Notes under the pieces: model-generated
Told to the model about the DNA's origin: nothing
The model's database searches: none
Seen by the model: the letters and a program-made list of their open reading frames with translations, nothing else
Shown: positions 25,677 to 35,360 of the stretch, piece by piece
Layout of the letters: each line of letters starts with the position of its first letter
How positions within the stretch are numbered: the first letter of the stretch is position 1
Made by a program: the position numbers and the translations under genes
Assembly: GCF_000298315.2 (NCBI RefSeq)
Contig: NZ_AEYE02000021.1
Location: 62,001-126,000 of the forward strand
Reading direction: 5' to 3'
DNA: 64,000 nt
DNA from: Rhizobium grahamii CCGE 502
GTDB lineage: Bacteria; Pseudomonadota; Alphaproteobacteria; Rhizobiales; Rhizobiaceae

Positions 25677-26849
25677 ATGAAACGTCCATGTTCCATTCGA
25701 GCAGCCGCCCTTTTCATCGTTCCCGTTGTCAGCATTGTCGTGCCTGACATTCTCATGGCCCAGTCCCGGCCAACAGTCGGCGTCATTGATGTTGCCGTCG
25801 GTGACGCATCTCCCCGGCACGAGTTCGTCGGACGAGTCGAAGCTGTCAATTCGCTGGACGTCCGCTCACGGATCGAGGGCTTCCTGGAAAAACGGCTGTT
25901 CAACGAAGGGCAGCTCGTCAAGAAGGATCAGGAACTCTTCCAGATCGATAGACGAGCACTGGAGATATCTCTGTCGGAAGCAAAGGCTGGCCTTGCAAGC
26001 GCCGAGGCAAGCCTTGCCGACGCTCAGCGGCGCGTGGAGCGAAACCAGTCGTTGAGCAGTCAAACCGTGCCGCGCGCCGTGTTGGAGGAAAGCCAGGCTG
26101 CTCGCGACAGCGCTGCAGCCAATGTCATGTCCGCCGAGGCACGCGTTGCCCAGGCTGATCTGAACCTGAGCTTCACCCGCATCACGTCACCGATCGAGGG
26201 CCGAATTGGCGCGTCGGAAGTGTCCGTCGGAAGTTTCGTGAGTGGCAGCTCGGTGCCTTTGGCTCGCGTGGTCGAAATCGACCCCATTCGTGTGGTTTTC
26301 TCAATCAGCGACCGGGCGATCCTCGACCTTCGCTCTGCAGCCGGAGGCATCAGCAAAGACGAGCTCGCTACCCGGTTTCAACCAACGTTGCGTATGTCCA
26401 ACGGCCAGGAGTACGACGCTCGGGGCCGGATTGAATTTTTCGGAAACGAAATTGACGAGGCAACCGGAACACTCCCGATCCGCACGCTGTTTGCCAACCC
26501 AGAATCACTGCTGACGCCCGGTCAGTTTGTTACTGTCGTTGTCTCCGAAATGGAGCAGAAGCTCCGTCCCATGGTGCCATTGGGCGCTGTTCAGCAGGAC
26601 AGGGAAGGAAAGTTTGTTTTCCTGGTCAATGAAGATACCACGGTTGCTCTCCGCCGCATCAAGGTCTCCGAGCAGGTCAGCGGCAACTGGATTGTCGAAG
26701 ACGGCCTGAAGGGCGGCGAGAAGCTCATCGTCGACGGCCTTCAGAATGTCGCCGAAGGAGAAGCCGTCTCGGTCGTCCAGGCCAAGCCAGTGGAAATAGG
26801 TCAGGGTTCGCATCCTCCGCTGATGCCCCAGTCGGGATCGGCGCAATGA
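25677..26849 (+). CDS. RND efflux periplasmic adaptor (AcrA/MexA family)
   Basis: A 390-residue membrane fusion protein of a tripartite RND pump. It has an N-terminal export signal (about 1-28), a lipoyl-like barrel with [20 protein letters not shown] near 42-61, a helical hairpin (about 95-165, heptad-like Ala/Glu sequence) and beta-barrel and membrane-proximal domains. It links the inner-membrane transporter to an outer-membrane channel. The stop overlaps the next start by 4 bases (ATGA). No TolC-type channel gene follows. Confidence 0.92.
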   Translation: MKRPCSIRAAALFIVPVVSIVVPDILMAQSRPTVGVIDVAVGDASPRHEFVGRVEAVNSLDVRSRIEGFLEKRLFNEGQLVKKDQELFQIDRRALEISLSEAKAGLASAEASLADAQRRVERNQSLSSQTVPRAVLEESQAARDSAAANVMSAEARVAQADLNLSFTRITSPIEGRIGASEVSVGSFVSGSSVPLARVVEIDPIRVVFSISDRAILDLRSAAGGISKDELATRFQPTLRMSNGQEYDARGRIEFFGNEIDEATGTLPIRTLFANPESLLTPGQFVTVVVSEMEQKLRPMVPLGAVQQDREGKFVFLVNEDTTVALRRIKVSEQVSGNWIVEDGLKGGEKLIVDGLQNVAEGEAVSVVQAKPVEIGQGSHPPLMPQSGSAQ

Positions 26850-29800
26850 ACATCTCCGCTCCTTTCGTAGCCAGACCCCGCTTTGCGATGGTGATCGCGA
26901 TCGTCATGATCATCGCGGGTGCACTTGCATTGCTACAAATACCTGTTGCCCAGTTTCCGCAAATTACCCCACCCGAGGTGCAGGTGACGGCAAGCTATCC
27001 TGGTGCTAGTGCAAGCGTTCTGACAGACAGCGTTGGAGCTCCGATCGAGGATCAGGTCAATGGTGTCGAAGACATGCTCTACATGTCGTCGTCCAGCACC
27101 AACAATGGAACCTACAGTCTGACCGTAACATTTGCGGCCGGCACCGATCCCGCAATCGCGCAGGTCAATGTTCAGAACCGCGTTGCCCTCGCGACCCCCC
27201 GTCTTCCCGCAGCGGTCACCCAGACGGGCGTCTCGGTCAGGAGCCGCTCCTCAAGCATGCTGCTCGGTTTCGCGATCTACTCTCCCAAGGGATCCAGAGA
27301 CGACGTCTTCATCAGCAACTATGCGACGATAAACATCCGTGATGCGATAGCGCGCTTGCCTGGTGTTGGTGAGGCCAGTGTCTTCGGACCCGCCTACAGC
27401 ATGCGGATCTGGATGAACCCGGACCGCATGCAGGCTCTTGGGGTAACTGCGAATGACCTTGCCGCTGTCATCCAGGCCCAGAACGCGCAAGCCTCTACCG
27501 GTCAATTGGGATCCCCGCCCTCCTCGTTGGGCCAGCAGATGCAGTTGACCGTGCTGGCAACCGGCAGATTGGCAAGCGAGGCGGAATTCGGCGACATCAT
27601 CGTACGCACGAACAGGGACGGCGGGATCGTCAGACTGCGTGATGTTGCAAGGGTAGAACTCGGGGCACAATCATACGATACCGCTTCCACCTTGAATGGG
27701 CAGCCAAGCGCGACAGTGGTTGTCTATCAATCGCCCGACGCCAACGCACTTGCCGTGTCCGCCGCCGTCTTGTCTGAACTGAAATCGTTATCAAGGCAGT
27801 TTCCCGAAGACGTCTCCTACTCGCTCGTCTTCGATACAACGGACTTCGTTCGGCAGACCATCGAGGAAATCTTCATCACGCTTGCCATCACCTTCGTTCT
27901 TGTCGTCGCCGTGGTTTATATCTTCCTGCAGGACTGGCGCGCAACCGTGATCCCGTCACTGACGATTCCCGTCTCCCTGATTGGCGGCTTCGCCGTGCTC
28001 TACGGGCTCGGGTACTCGGCAAACACGATCACGCTTTTCGCGATGGTGCTTGCCATCAGTCTCGTCGTCGATGATGCCATTATCGTCGTTGAAAATGTTC
28101 AGCGTGTCATGGGCGAGAGCGATCTTTGTGTCAGGGAGGCCACGCTTAGAACCATGGCTCAAGTGACTGGCCCCATTGTGGCCACGACACTCGTCCTGGC
28201 CGCACTCTTTGCACCGGTGACTTTTCTTGCCGGAATAACAGGAGAACTCTACCGGCAGTTTGCCGTCACGATTCTCGTTACCATCGTATTCTCGACGATT
28301 AACGCCCTGACACTCAGTCCCGCGCTCTGCGTGTTGATGCTACGGCCGCCTCGAAAAGCCGGCATAAGAGTGTTCGAGACGTTCAACGGCGGACTTGACG
28401 CAACGCGACGGTTCTATCTGGATCTGCTTGCATGGACGGTACGTCGTCTTTCGATTGTCGCCATCCTGTTGGCTGTCGTTGTCGCTGGAATCTTTGGCTT
28501 GTATCGGTTTCTCCCAACTGGTTTCGTTCCGTCAGAAGATCAGGGCTACCTGTTCCTGAACGTGCAGTTGCCTAACGCGGCTTCGCTTGACCGGACGCAG
28601 CAGACCATTTCCGAGGTCACCTCCATCCTCCAGCGCACGCCCGGTGTCGCAAACACGATCGGCATCGCGGGCGCAAGCCTGATCGGAGGCGGCGGCTCAA
28701 ACTCGGGCATGGTCATCACTGCATTGAAGCCATGGAATGAGCGTGGATCTGATGAAAGCGTCTTTGCCATCATCGCGAAACTGCGCGCAGAGTTTGCATC
28801 GATTGCGACAGCATCTGTCGTTCCGTTCAACCCGCCTGCTATCCCCGGCCTCGGAACGACAGGGGGTTTCGACTTCCGACTGCAGGCAAGGACCGGTCAA
28901 AGCCAGCAGGAGCTCGCCGAGGTCATGCGCGGATTGATCGTCAATGCCAACAAAGTCGAGCAATTAAGTGGCGTCTTCAGCACATTCTCTGCCGACGTGC
29001 CTCAGGTGTATCTCGATATCGACAGGAAGCGCACCGAACTATACGGCGTCTCACCGGCGACCATATTCGCCACGTTGCAGGCACACCTCGGCTCGTCCTA
29101 CGTGGATGACTTCAACATCTTTTCGCGCGTCTTTCAGGTGAGGCTCCAGGACGAGCCGGAATTTCGTACGCGCATCGAGGATATTCAGCGGTTGCGCGTC
29201 AGAAGTCAGAGTGGCGCCCTCATTCCGCTTCAAGCATTGCTGTCAATCTCGACGGTCTACGGCCCCGGGTCCATCAATCGATATAACCTCTTCCCGTCTG
29301 CTGCAATCAACGGACAGGCATCCGCCGGCACAAGCACGGGCGAGGCGCTGCTCGCCATGGAAACTCTCGCCGCAGAGAAGCTTCCACCCGGCTTCGGGTA
29401 CGAATGGACTGGTTTGGCACTGCAGGAAAAGCAGGCGGGTGGGCAGACGGTCATCATTCTATTGATGGGAATGGTCTTTACCTACCTCTTTCTCGTCGCG
29501 CAGTACGAGAGCTGGAGTGTTCCTCTTGCGGTCATGATGTCCGTCTCTGTCGCCGTACTTGGTGCACTCGCCGGACTCGCATTTGCCGGCGTCGACCTCA
29601 ATATCTACGCCCAGATCGGATTGCTGCTGTTGATCGGCCTTGCAGCGAAAAACGCTATACTCATCGTCGAGTTTGCCAAGGAGCGGCGCGAGCAGGGTGC
29701 GAGCATCATGAGCGCTGCAGTCGAAGGCACGTCCCAACGCTTCCGACCTGTACTGATGACCGCAATGGCCTCGGTGCTGGGGGTGCTGCCGCTGGTTGTT

Positions 29801-30007
29801 GCTACTGGCGCAGGAGCCGGGAGCCGGCAGGCCATTGGCATAACGGTGTTGGGTGGGCTGCTGCTTGGAACCATCCTTGGCCTGCTTGTTATCCCACTCC
29901 TGTATTTCGTTGTGCAGACCATCCGGGAGGCCGTGAAGCGTTGGATTTTCAAGAGGCAGGTCGACGAAGGCGTTGTTCAGAAGATCACCACTTCAAACCC
30001 GGATTAA
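26846..30007 (+). CDS. RND efflux inner-membrane transporter (AcrB/MexB, HAE1 family)
   Basis: A 1053-residue proton-driven RND pump subunit of normal length for the HAE1 (multidrug) type. Twelve membrane helices flank two large periplasmic loops. The proton-relay Asp pair lies at about residues 409-410 in [15 protein letters not shown], and the TM10-11 region has [16 protein letters not shown] with the conserved Lys. It is likely to export hydrophobic drugs, solvents or plant phenolics. It is co-translated with the adaptor. The outer-membrane partner is presumably shared from elsewhere. Confidence 0.95.
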   Translation: MNISAPFVARPRFAMVIAIVMIIAGALALLQIPVAQFPQITPPEVQVTASYPGASASVLTDSVGAPIEDQVNGVEDMLYMSSSSTNNGTYSLTVTFAAGTDPAIAQVNVQNRVALATPRLPAAVTQTGVSVRSRSSSMLLGFAIYSPKGSRDDVFISNYATINIRDAIARLPGVGEASVFGPAYSMRIWMNPDRMQALGVTANDLAAVIQAQNAQASTGQLGSPPSSLGQQMQLTVLATGRLASEAEFGDIIVRTNRDGGIVRLRDVARVELGAQSYDTASTLNGQPSATVVVYQSPDANALAVSAAVLSELKSLSRQFPEDVSYSLVFDTTDFVRQTIEEIFITLAITFVLVVAVVYIFLQDWRATVIPSLTIPVSLIGGFAVLYGLGYSANTITLFAMVLAISLVVDDAIIVVENVQRVMGESDLCVREATLRTMAQVTGPIVATTLVLAALFAPVTFLAGITGELYRQFAVTILVTIVFSTINALTLSPALCVLMLRPPRKAGIRVFETFNGGLDATRRFYLDLLAWTVRRLSIVAILLAVVVAGIFGLYRFLPTGFVPSEDQGYLFLNVQLPNAASLDRTQQTISEVTSILQRTPGVANTIGIAGASLIGGGGSNSGMVITALKPWNERGSDESVFAIIAKLRAEFASIATASVVPFNPPAIPGLGTTGGFDFRLQARTGQSQQELAEVMRGLIVNANKVEQLSGVFSTFSADVPQVYLDIDRKRTELYGVSPATIFATLQAHLGSSYVDDFNIFSRVFQVRLQDEPEFRTRIEDIQRLRVRSQSGALIPLQALLSISTVYGPGSINRYNLFPSAAINGQASAGTSTGEALLAMETLAAEKLPPGFGYEWTGLALQEKQAGGQTVIILLMGMVFTYLFLVAQYESWSVPLAVMMSVSVAVLGALAGLAFAGVDLNIYAQIGLLLLIGLAAKNAILIVEFAKERREQGASIMSAAVEGTSQRFRPVLMTAMASVLGVLPLVVATGAGAGSRQAIGITVLGGLLLGTILGLLVIPLLYFVVQTIREAVKRWIFKRQVDEGVVQKITTSNPD

Positions 30008-30138
30008 GAGCAAATCAGAACTGCGGTCGGGCTTCCCAGTCCAGGGCGGTTGTACCTGCGCAACTGCGACTCGAAATTTTCCGCACCAGCTTGGGCCACG
30101 ACGATTGTGCCGTCTGCCTAGTTTACACCAACCGCCAA

Positions 30139-30159
30139 TAGGGATATTCTATGTCCTTA
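30139..30159 (+). promoter_or_regulatory. Rrf2-type operator ahead of the rrf2 gene
   Basis: Imperfect inverted repeat with arms TAGGGATA and TGTCCTTA around a 5-base spacer, 33 bases before the ATG at 30192. It matches 16 of 21 positions of the perfect site at 33506-33526, suggesting autoregulation. Confidence 0.5.
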
Positions 30160-30191
30160 ATAGGTGCAAACCAGCGTCTCCCGGATTATCA

Positions 30192-30680
30192 ATGAATCTC
30201 AAGAGCCAAGTCGAATGGGCACTCCACTGCTGCGCCATTCTCGCAGGCCTGCCAGAGGGCCGTTATCTGTCCACCAAAGCGTTGGCGGAGTTTCACGGGC
30301 TTCCGAAGGAATACCTTTCGAAGGCCCTACAGGGACTTTCCCAGGCTGGCCTGGTGAATACGACCCTTGGCCCCACCGGCGGGTACCGATTGGCCAGGAT
30401 GCCGGCCGAACTGACGTTTCTCGACATCGTCGAAGCCGTCGAAGGCAAGTCCCGCACCTTCATCTGCAATGATATCAGGGCGAACAATCCCTGCAGGCCG
30501 GCGGGCTTCTGCGAAGAGGGGCCTTGCGCGATCGCTCGGATCATGTGGGAAGCCGACGAGGCATGGCGCGAGAAACTTCGCAGCGTGAAGCTTTCTGACC
30601 TGGTGGAGACGCTCTCAAAAGATATTCCGCGGGATCTTTGGAAGAGCAGCTTTGAATGGGTGCTAGATCGCGCCGGATGA
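30192..30680 (+). CDS. Rrf2-family transcriptional regulator
   Basis: A 162-residue Rrf2 protein with the N-terminal winged helix (MNLKSQVEWALHCCAIL, then LAEFHGLPKEYLSKALQGL and LGPTGGYRLAR). Four cysteines occur in the sensing region (CNDIRANNPC, then CEEGPC), the kind of cluster that binds Fe-S or acts as a redox switch in IscR, NsrR and RirA relatives. The ATG at 30192 is chosen because it begins the conserved domain. Its likely operator lies just upstream, and a stronger copy lies ahead of the AhpD-like gene at 33490. It may also influence the efflux genes directly upstream. Confidence 0.88.
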   Translation: MNLKSQVEWALHCCAILAGLPEGRYLSTKALAEFHGLPKEYLSKALQGLSQAGLVNTTLGPTGGYRLARMPAELTFLDIVEAVEGKSRTFICNDIRANNPCRPAGFCEEGPCAIARIMWEADEAWREKLRSVKLSDLVETLSKDIPRDLWKSSFEWVLDRAG

Positions 30681-30686
30681 TGGTTT

Positions 30687-31680
30687 TCAGGCGAGATTGA
30701 GGGGAAGGGGCTGAGGCGGCATTGCAAGATAAAAACCCTGCTCCCTGCAGTGGCGGTGAACACAAGCGATCACTGCGTTTCGAGCAGCCGTCCTTTCTGC
30801 CGGGCTTGCGACTCGAAACTGCAGCTCGGTCTCGATAGCAATCGCATCGATCCCCTTTAGTGCCACGACCGGCGGCGGATCCTTTATGATAGCGTTGCAG
30901 TCCTGAAGCGCGACGCGCATGAGCTCTTCGACGCGCTCGGGCTCGTGGCTAGCCGCAATTCTAATTGATAACGTGATCTGATGGCTTTCATCAGGTCGAC
31001 TGAGATTGGTCAGGCCCACCTTGGCGAGAACGCTGTTGGGTAGGACAACAACGTTATGAGCGCCCGTGATGAGGGAGATGGACCGCCAGTTGTTTTCGAT
31101 GACCCTTCCCTCGGTACCGTCGCTGAGAACGATCCAGTCGCCGATTGCAAACGGCTGACCCAAGGTCAACGCGACACCAGAAAACACGTCGCCCAGCGTA
31201 TTCTGCAGTGAAGATGATGGCAACGACGCCGGAGGTTGCGATCAGCGTGCCGATTGGCGCCTTGAACACAAAGCCAAGTATGGAAAGCGCCACGCTGAGG
31301 TAGACAATCGCGACGATGAGGTCTTGCAGCAGTCTCGCTTCGCGAGGCCGCCGCTCAAGTACGATGTAAATGCGGACAAAGCCGATGAGCGTCCAGGCAA
31401 GGTGAGTCCACCACAAGACTCGGGCACAGGTTGCCATGACAGCGCTGAAGCCCGTGAGGTATAAGTCGTCGACACGATGCGGCATGATTCCGGCCACCGG
31501 CAGAACGACGGTCATGGCAGTAAAGAAGAGGATCTGGACAACAAGCCTGGCGGTCGGACGCCCACGACCCTGAAGATGCCAGACAACGATGCCGGCAATT
31601 CCCAGAAGATTGATCAGCAACAACGGCAGCACCAGGTGTTCCCCCACACAAAAGCCCGGGCCCTCCAAGGGAGCGCCCAA
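30687..31680 (-). pseudogene. MscS-type mechanosensitive channel, frameshifted
   Basis: Two frames together make one MscS-family channel. The first (31680 to about 31210) gives the membrane helices and ends in SGVVAIIF; the second (about 31208 to 30687) resumes at LQNTLGDVFSGVALT, the family pore-to-beta-domain junction, and continues through the soluble domain. At 31209 the expected Gly-Leu-Ala codons are missing, consistent with loss of about 8 bases in the TM3 pore helix. Unless sequencing error or recoding applies, the channel is inactive. The start is uncertain (TTG at 31680 or an internal GTG). Confidence 0.75.
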
Positions 31681-31726
31681 GGAAGGCGCCGAGGCTCTAG
31701 CAGGCCCGGCGCCCCGCTGTCTCCTA

Positions 31727-32155
31727 TTACTTCTTCATGGGATAGGTGAGTTCCTTTTCGCTGGTATCTACCACGAAAACGGCAAGCAGCTTGGCAGTTT
31801 CTGTTTTACTGCCGTTTTCGCTCACTCCATGGCGATCACCGGGCATCTCCGAGAAGCTTTCACCCGCCTTGTAAACCTTGACCGGTCCATCATTGACCTG
31901 GCTACGGATCGAACCCTCGAGCACTGTTGCGTAGATGAAAGCCGTGCTCGGATGGGTATGCCCCTCTGAAAATCCGCCCGGGCCGTACTCTACGAGCACG
32001 CCCTTGATGCTCTTACCTGGAACGTTCGGAAGCTCATGCTCATACACGAGCGTCACTTTGGACGCCTCGCCGGCCACTGCAACGCCGGTGGCGGCCATCC
32101 CCGTCAGTCCCGCAACGAGAAGCGAAAAGGCCATAATGGATCTGATCACTGTCAT
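31727..32155 (-). CDS. exported cupin-domain protein
   Basis: A 142-residue protein with a signal peptide (about 1-29, ending VAVAGEA) and a single cupin barrel. Metal-ligand motifs are GHTHPSTAFIYATVLEG (about 65-81) and the second motif MPGDRHGVSENGS (about 104-116). Small periplasmic cupins of this type have no fixed reaction. It lies downstream of the NmrA-like and AhpD-like genes on the same strand, with gaps of 45 and 57 bases, so all three may form one unit. Confidence 0.82.
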   Translation of the reverse strand: MTVIRSIMAFSLLVAGLTGMAATGVAVAGEASKVTLVYEHELPNVPGKSIKGVLVEYGPGGFSEGHTHPSTAFIYATVLEGSIRSQVNDGPVKVYKAGESFSEMPGDRHGVSENGSKTETAKLLAVFVVDTSEKELTYPMKK

Positions 32156-32200
32156 TCTCCTGTTCTTTATGATTGCGCCACTGTTCGCGACGCAAATCGA

Positions 32201-32953
32201 TCACTTGCGCTGAGCCGTGGCAAACCATTGCTCGAAGGTGATCCGGCCAAGCTTGGGATTGTCGTCAGAGACGAGTGAGCCTTCGTCTAGCCGGGCGCCA
32301 AAATAGCGAGCGTCCGTATCAGGCTCCACTTTCCGCCCGTCGCCAGTGACTTCGAGATAGCGGGTAACGAGCTCACTAAGTCGGAAACGCTCGGGACCTG
32401 CTATTTCCACCGTCCCGTTGACCGGGGAGGAAACGGCGACCTCGGCCATCGCCGCGGCGACGTCGTCAGACGCGATCGGCTGGACGTACGCTGGTGAGAG
32501 CCGCACTTTATCACCGGTCGTTCCGGATTGCGCGATGCCGCCAAGAAACTCCATGAACTGCGTCGAGTGGACAATGGTGTAGGGAATGCCCGACGCCTTG
32601 ATCAGTTTTTCCTGCGCGAGCTTTCCCCGGAAATAGCCACTTTCCTGCAGTCGTTCGGTGCCGACGACAGAGAGCGCGATATGATGTTTGATACCGGCCG
32701 CCTTTTCGGCCTGAAGGAGATTACGGCCGGAGGTTTCGAAGAAATCGAGCACGGCCTTGTCTTCGAAAGATGGCGAGTTGGCGAGGTCGACGACAACATC
32801 GCAACCGACCAATGCCGCAGCCAAGCCCTCCCCTGTCACGGTATTCACGCCCGTGTTCGGAGAGGCCGCAAGGACGTCATGTCCTTGCCTTCGCAACCGT
32901 TCCACAGTCTTGGAACCGATCAGGCCAGTTCCGCCAATAATGACTATTTTCAT
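32201..32953 (-). CDS. NmrA-like atypical SDR, NAD(P)-binding
   Basis: A 250-residue Rossmann protein with the nucleotide motif IGGTGLIGSKTV at residues 6-17 and no classical YxxxK catalytic pair, as in NmrA and NAD(P)H-binding redox sensors. The ATG at 32953 begins the fold and follows GGGAG; the open frame to 33004 is unneeded. It is paired with the AhpD-like gene upstream, a common partnership in stress-inducible units. Confidence 0.85.
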   Translation of the reverse strand: MKIVIIGGTGLIGSKTVERLRRQGHDVLAASPNTGVNTVTGEGLAAALVGCDVVVDLANSPSFEDKAVLDFFETSGRNLLQAEKAAGIKHHIALSVVGTERLQESGYFRGKLAQEKLIKASGIPYTIVHSTQFMEFLGGIAQSGTTGDKVRLSPAYVQPIASDDVAAAMAEVAVSSPVNGTVEIAGPERFRLSELVTRYLEVTGDGRKVEPDTDARYFGARLDEGSLVSDDNPKLGRITFEQWFATAQRK

Positions 32954-33010
32954 GGGTTTCTCCCGGCTTGCGGCCGCGCCGCGAATGTTGGGGGTCTGGG
33001 GCAAAGGGGC

Positions 33011-33490
33011 TTAGTTCAAGCCCGCCTTGTCGAGACCGTAAAGTTTGTCGGCAGAACCCGGAACTGTCTTGAACGCAATGCTGGCACGGTTCCAGGCATT
33101 GATCACCATGATTGCAAAAGTCAGGTCAGCGATCTCTTTCTCTGAAAGCTGGCCTCGAACGCGCTCGTAAAGCTCGTCGGGAATTCCGCCCTCCGGCAGT
33201 CTTGTTACAGCTTCAGTCCAGGCGAGTGCTGCCCGTTCGCGCGGTGCAAACAGGGTTGATTCCCGCCAGATGGCGACGTGATAAAGGCGCAGCTCCGTTT
33301 CGCCATGCAACTTGGCTTCCTTGACATGCATATCGAGGCAGAAACCGCATCCATTGATCTGCGACGCCCTGATCTGCCCGAGATCATGTAGCTTGGTTTC
33401 GATGACGCTGTCCTTCAGGCTCATGCTGAGCTCAGAAAGCTTCTTGAACAATTCCGGGGATTGCTGTGCGTAGTTCAGGCGCTGGGTCAT
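33011..33490 (-). CDS. carboxymuconolactone decarboxylase / AhpD-like protein
   Basis: A 159-residue protein of the CMD/AhpD superfamily with the redox motif CGFC (Cys48, Cys51) and a nearby His55 (NGCGFCLDMH), suggesting a thiol peroxidase or alkylhydroperoxidase role and not lactone decarboxylation. It is the first gene of a likely unit with the NmrA-like and cupin genes. Two perfect GGATA-N5-TATCC palindromes lie directly upstream, so an Rrf2 regulator probably controls it. Confidence 0.88.
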   Translation of the reverse strand: MTQRLNYAQQSPELFKKLSELSMSLKDSVIETKLHDLGQIRASQINGCGFCLDMHVKEAKLHGETELRLYHVAIWRESTLFAPRERAALAWTEAVTRLPEGGIPDELYERVRGQLSEKEIADLTFAIMVINAWNRASIAFKTVPGSADKLYGLDKAGLN

Positions 33491-33505
33491 GTCCGTCTCC
33501 TTATT

Positions 33506-33526
33506 TAAGGATATTTGTTATCCTTA
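33506..33526 (-). promoter_or_regulatory. Rrf2-type operator 1 of the ahpD-like unit
   Basis: A perfect 8-5-8 inverted repeat: arms TAAGGATA and TATCCTTA around TTTGT. It lies 16 bases before the ATG at 33490. Confidence 0.65.
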
Positions 33527-33527
33527 T

Positions 33528-33542
33528 GGATATAAGATATCC
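33528..33542 (-). promoter_or_regulatory. Rrf2-type operator 2 of the ahpD-like unit
   Basis: A perfect inverted repeat GGATA-TAAGA-TATCC, with its centre 19 bases from that of operator 1, so two dimers could bind near the same face of the helix. Confidence 0.6.
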
Positions 33543-33582
33543 GTAATTGCTGGACAGTAAAGCGCTAACAGTCTAATCTGGA

Positions 33583-33597
33583 ACATAACGCTTATGT
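33583..33597 (+). promoter_or_regulatory. candidate LysR-type operator
   Basis: A perfect 6-3-6 palindrome, ACATAA-CGC-TTATGT, contains the T-N11-A pattern of LysR sites and lies 22 bases before the LysR gene at 33620. Autoregulation is likely. Confidence 0.5.
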
Positions 33598-33619
33598 CGA
33601 ACGGTACGGGTCAAGAGAA

Positions 33620-34519
33620 ATGGATATCGTCTGCGCGCTGAGGACATTCCTGAGGGTCGCCGAAACGGGCTCGTTTTCTGCGGCCGCGGTCGACCTCGGC
33701 CTGACCCAGCCAGCCGTGTCCCGGCAGGTTTCGGCACTTGAAGAGCACCTCAGCATCCGGCTTTTTCATCGTACCACGAATGCGCTCGCCCTGACCCTCG
33801 AGGGTGAGCAGGTCATCACTATGGCATTGAAGGTGGTCGACGCGGTGGACACACTAAACGAGGCGTCGGGTGCCGAAGCAGCCAACGCAATGGGCCGTGT
33901 GCGCCTCGCATTGCCAGCGCCACTTGGTCTTTATGTGAGCGATCGCCTAGCGCCGCTTCTCGAACTGCATCCCGGCCTGTCGGTCGAACTCCTTTTGCGG
34001 GAGGACCCGTCCGATCTCATTGGCGAGGGCATTGATCTCGAGGTGCGCCTCGGCCCTGTCTCCGACAGCAGCCTCATGTGCCGGCGGATTGGCTGGACAA
34101 CGGCCTTTCTTTGCGCAGCCCCCTCCTACGTCGAACGCTGCGGAGTTCCAAAGGCTCCAACCGAGGTCAGCGACCACGAATGTATCTGCTATAGCCGTGC
34201 TGGAGATGGCCGATCATGGTTATTTTCAAATGGCTCGGACGAAATGATTGTCCGTATTTCACCACGACTGGTAGCCAATAGCGCTCTTGCCGTACACCGC
34301 GCCGTGATGAACGGAAGTGGACTTGCCGTGCTTTCGCATATTCTGGCATGCCCCGATATCGAGGCGGGCCGGCTGATAAACGCCATGCCTGACTTTCCAC
34401 CCGCACGACTCCCTATCAACCTTGTTTACCCGTCGCGAAAAAACCTCCCCCTGCGGGTTCGAACCGTTCTCGATTTCCTGGTCGTGGCCATCAGGGAAGA
34501 TCCATTGATGGCGGCCTGA
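33620..34519 (+). CDS. LysR-family transcriptional regulator
   Basis: A 299-residue LysR regulator with the N-terminal winged helix-turn-helix (about 5-62, SFSAAAVDLGLTQPAVSRQV) and a periplasmic-binding-like effector domain (about 92-295). It is divergent from the AhpD-like unit with a 130-base shared region and may regulate it together with Rrf2. The effector is unknown. Confidence 0.92.
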   Translation: MDIVCALRTFLRVAETGSFSAAAVDLGLTQPAVSRQVSALEEHLSIRLFHRTTNALALTLEGEQVITMALKVVDAVDTLNEASGAEAANAMGRVRLALPAPLGLYVSDRLAPLLELHPGLSVELLLREDPSDLIGEGIDLEVRLGPVSDSSLMCRRIGWTTAFLCAAPSYVERCGVPKAPTEVSDHECICYSRAGDGRSWLFSNGSDEMIVRISPRLVANSALAVHRAVMNGSGLAVLSHILACPDIEAGRLINAMPDFPPARLPINLVYPSRKNLPLRVRTVLDFLVVAIREDPLMAA

Positions 34520-34576
34520 TCTCGCCCCCGATGCACCGCGGAGTTGCGATGTCCTTGCGAGGCTGCCGACAGGGGT

Positions 34577-35356
34577 CTAGGTCTTGCCTGCCACAGGCCC
34601 GAAACTGGCCGAGATCGACTCCACCGCATAATGGCGTTGCCCGCGCCGGCAGAGATAGACTTCTCGTTCAGGATTTTGCTCGATCACGAAACCGGCGCTT
34701 CGCAGCATCGCTTCAACCGCCGCCTTGTTGGGGATGAACCAGTTTGTCGGATCCGAGGCGTAGCGCTCCTCAACGAAGAAAAGCTTCGGATAGTCAGGCT
34801 GGTCGAAGATCGACCACTCGGAAAAAGGGTAGTCCTCCTCAAGGGCCGGCAGGCGCTCGTCACCTCGCTGGAGGCACTGGAACAACAGGGTTTGACCGAC
34901 AACATGCTCGTAGAGCAGGTCGAGCGCCAAGAGCGGGTGGCGCAAATGGTAGAGGACCCCCATGAAGATGACGAGGTCGAAGCTTTCGCCGAGGGTGCCG
35001 ACGTCGTAGACCGACATCTGCCGAAACTCGATGTCCAGTCCCGCTCGCTCGGCGGCGAAACGCGCCTGGCGCAGATAGTGCTCGTCCGCATCGATGCCAA
35101 GCACCCGCCCGGCATTGCGACGTTTCATCTCCTGACTGTAAAAACCGGCATTGCAGCCGATGTCGAGGACGCTGCGACCATCGAGATCCATTGGCAAGAC
35201 ATGCTGGAAGCTCTGCCATTTGAAGCGAGGATAGTCGCCAAGAAAATGGTCCGGCGCCGTCTTGACGCCGCCAATGTCGAGATTGTGGAACCAGGGAGCG
35301 AGTTCGGCAATTTCCTTCTCCAACACGCTCCGGCTGGTTCTGCGACAATTATCCAT
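34577..35356 (-). CDS. SAM-dependent methyltransferase of the glycan operon
   Basis: A 259-residue class I methyltransferase with the SAM motif VLDIGCNAGFYS (about 63-74), the acidic loop GIDADEHYL and the motif IV region FDLVIFMGVLYHLRHP. It resembles CmoB-type proteins, but as I recall a separate subfamily (TIGR04290, Rta_06860 family) occurs in glycosyltransferase clusters, which fits here. The ATG at 35356 lies 4 bases after the stop of the upstream gene, and its ribosome site overlaps that stop. It is the last gene of the eight-gene operon and probably O-methylates a sugar or lipid. Confidence 0.85.
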   Translation of the reverse strand: MDNCRRTSRSVLEKEIAELAPWFHNLDIGGVKTAPDHFLGDYPRFKWQSFQHVLPMDLDGRSVLDIGCNAGFYSQEMKRRNAGRVLGIDADEHYLRQARFAAERAGLDIEFRQMSVYDVGTLGESFDLVIFMGVLYHLRHPLLALDLLYEHVVGQTLLFQCLQRGDERLPALEEDYPFSEWSIFDQPDYPKLFFVEERYASDPTNWFIPNKAAVEAMLRSAGFVIEQNPEREVYLCRRGQRHYAVESISASFGPVAGKT

Positions 35357-35360
35357 GCTC

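Noticed and set aside
30687-31223. Separate short MscS-like gene
   Set aside because: It lacks membrane helices; together with the frame at 31054-31680 it forms one frameshifted channel.
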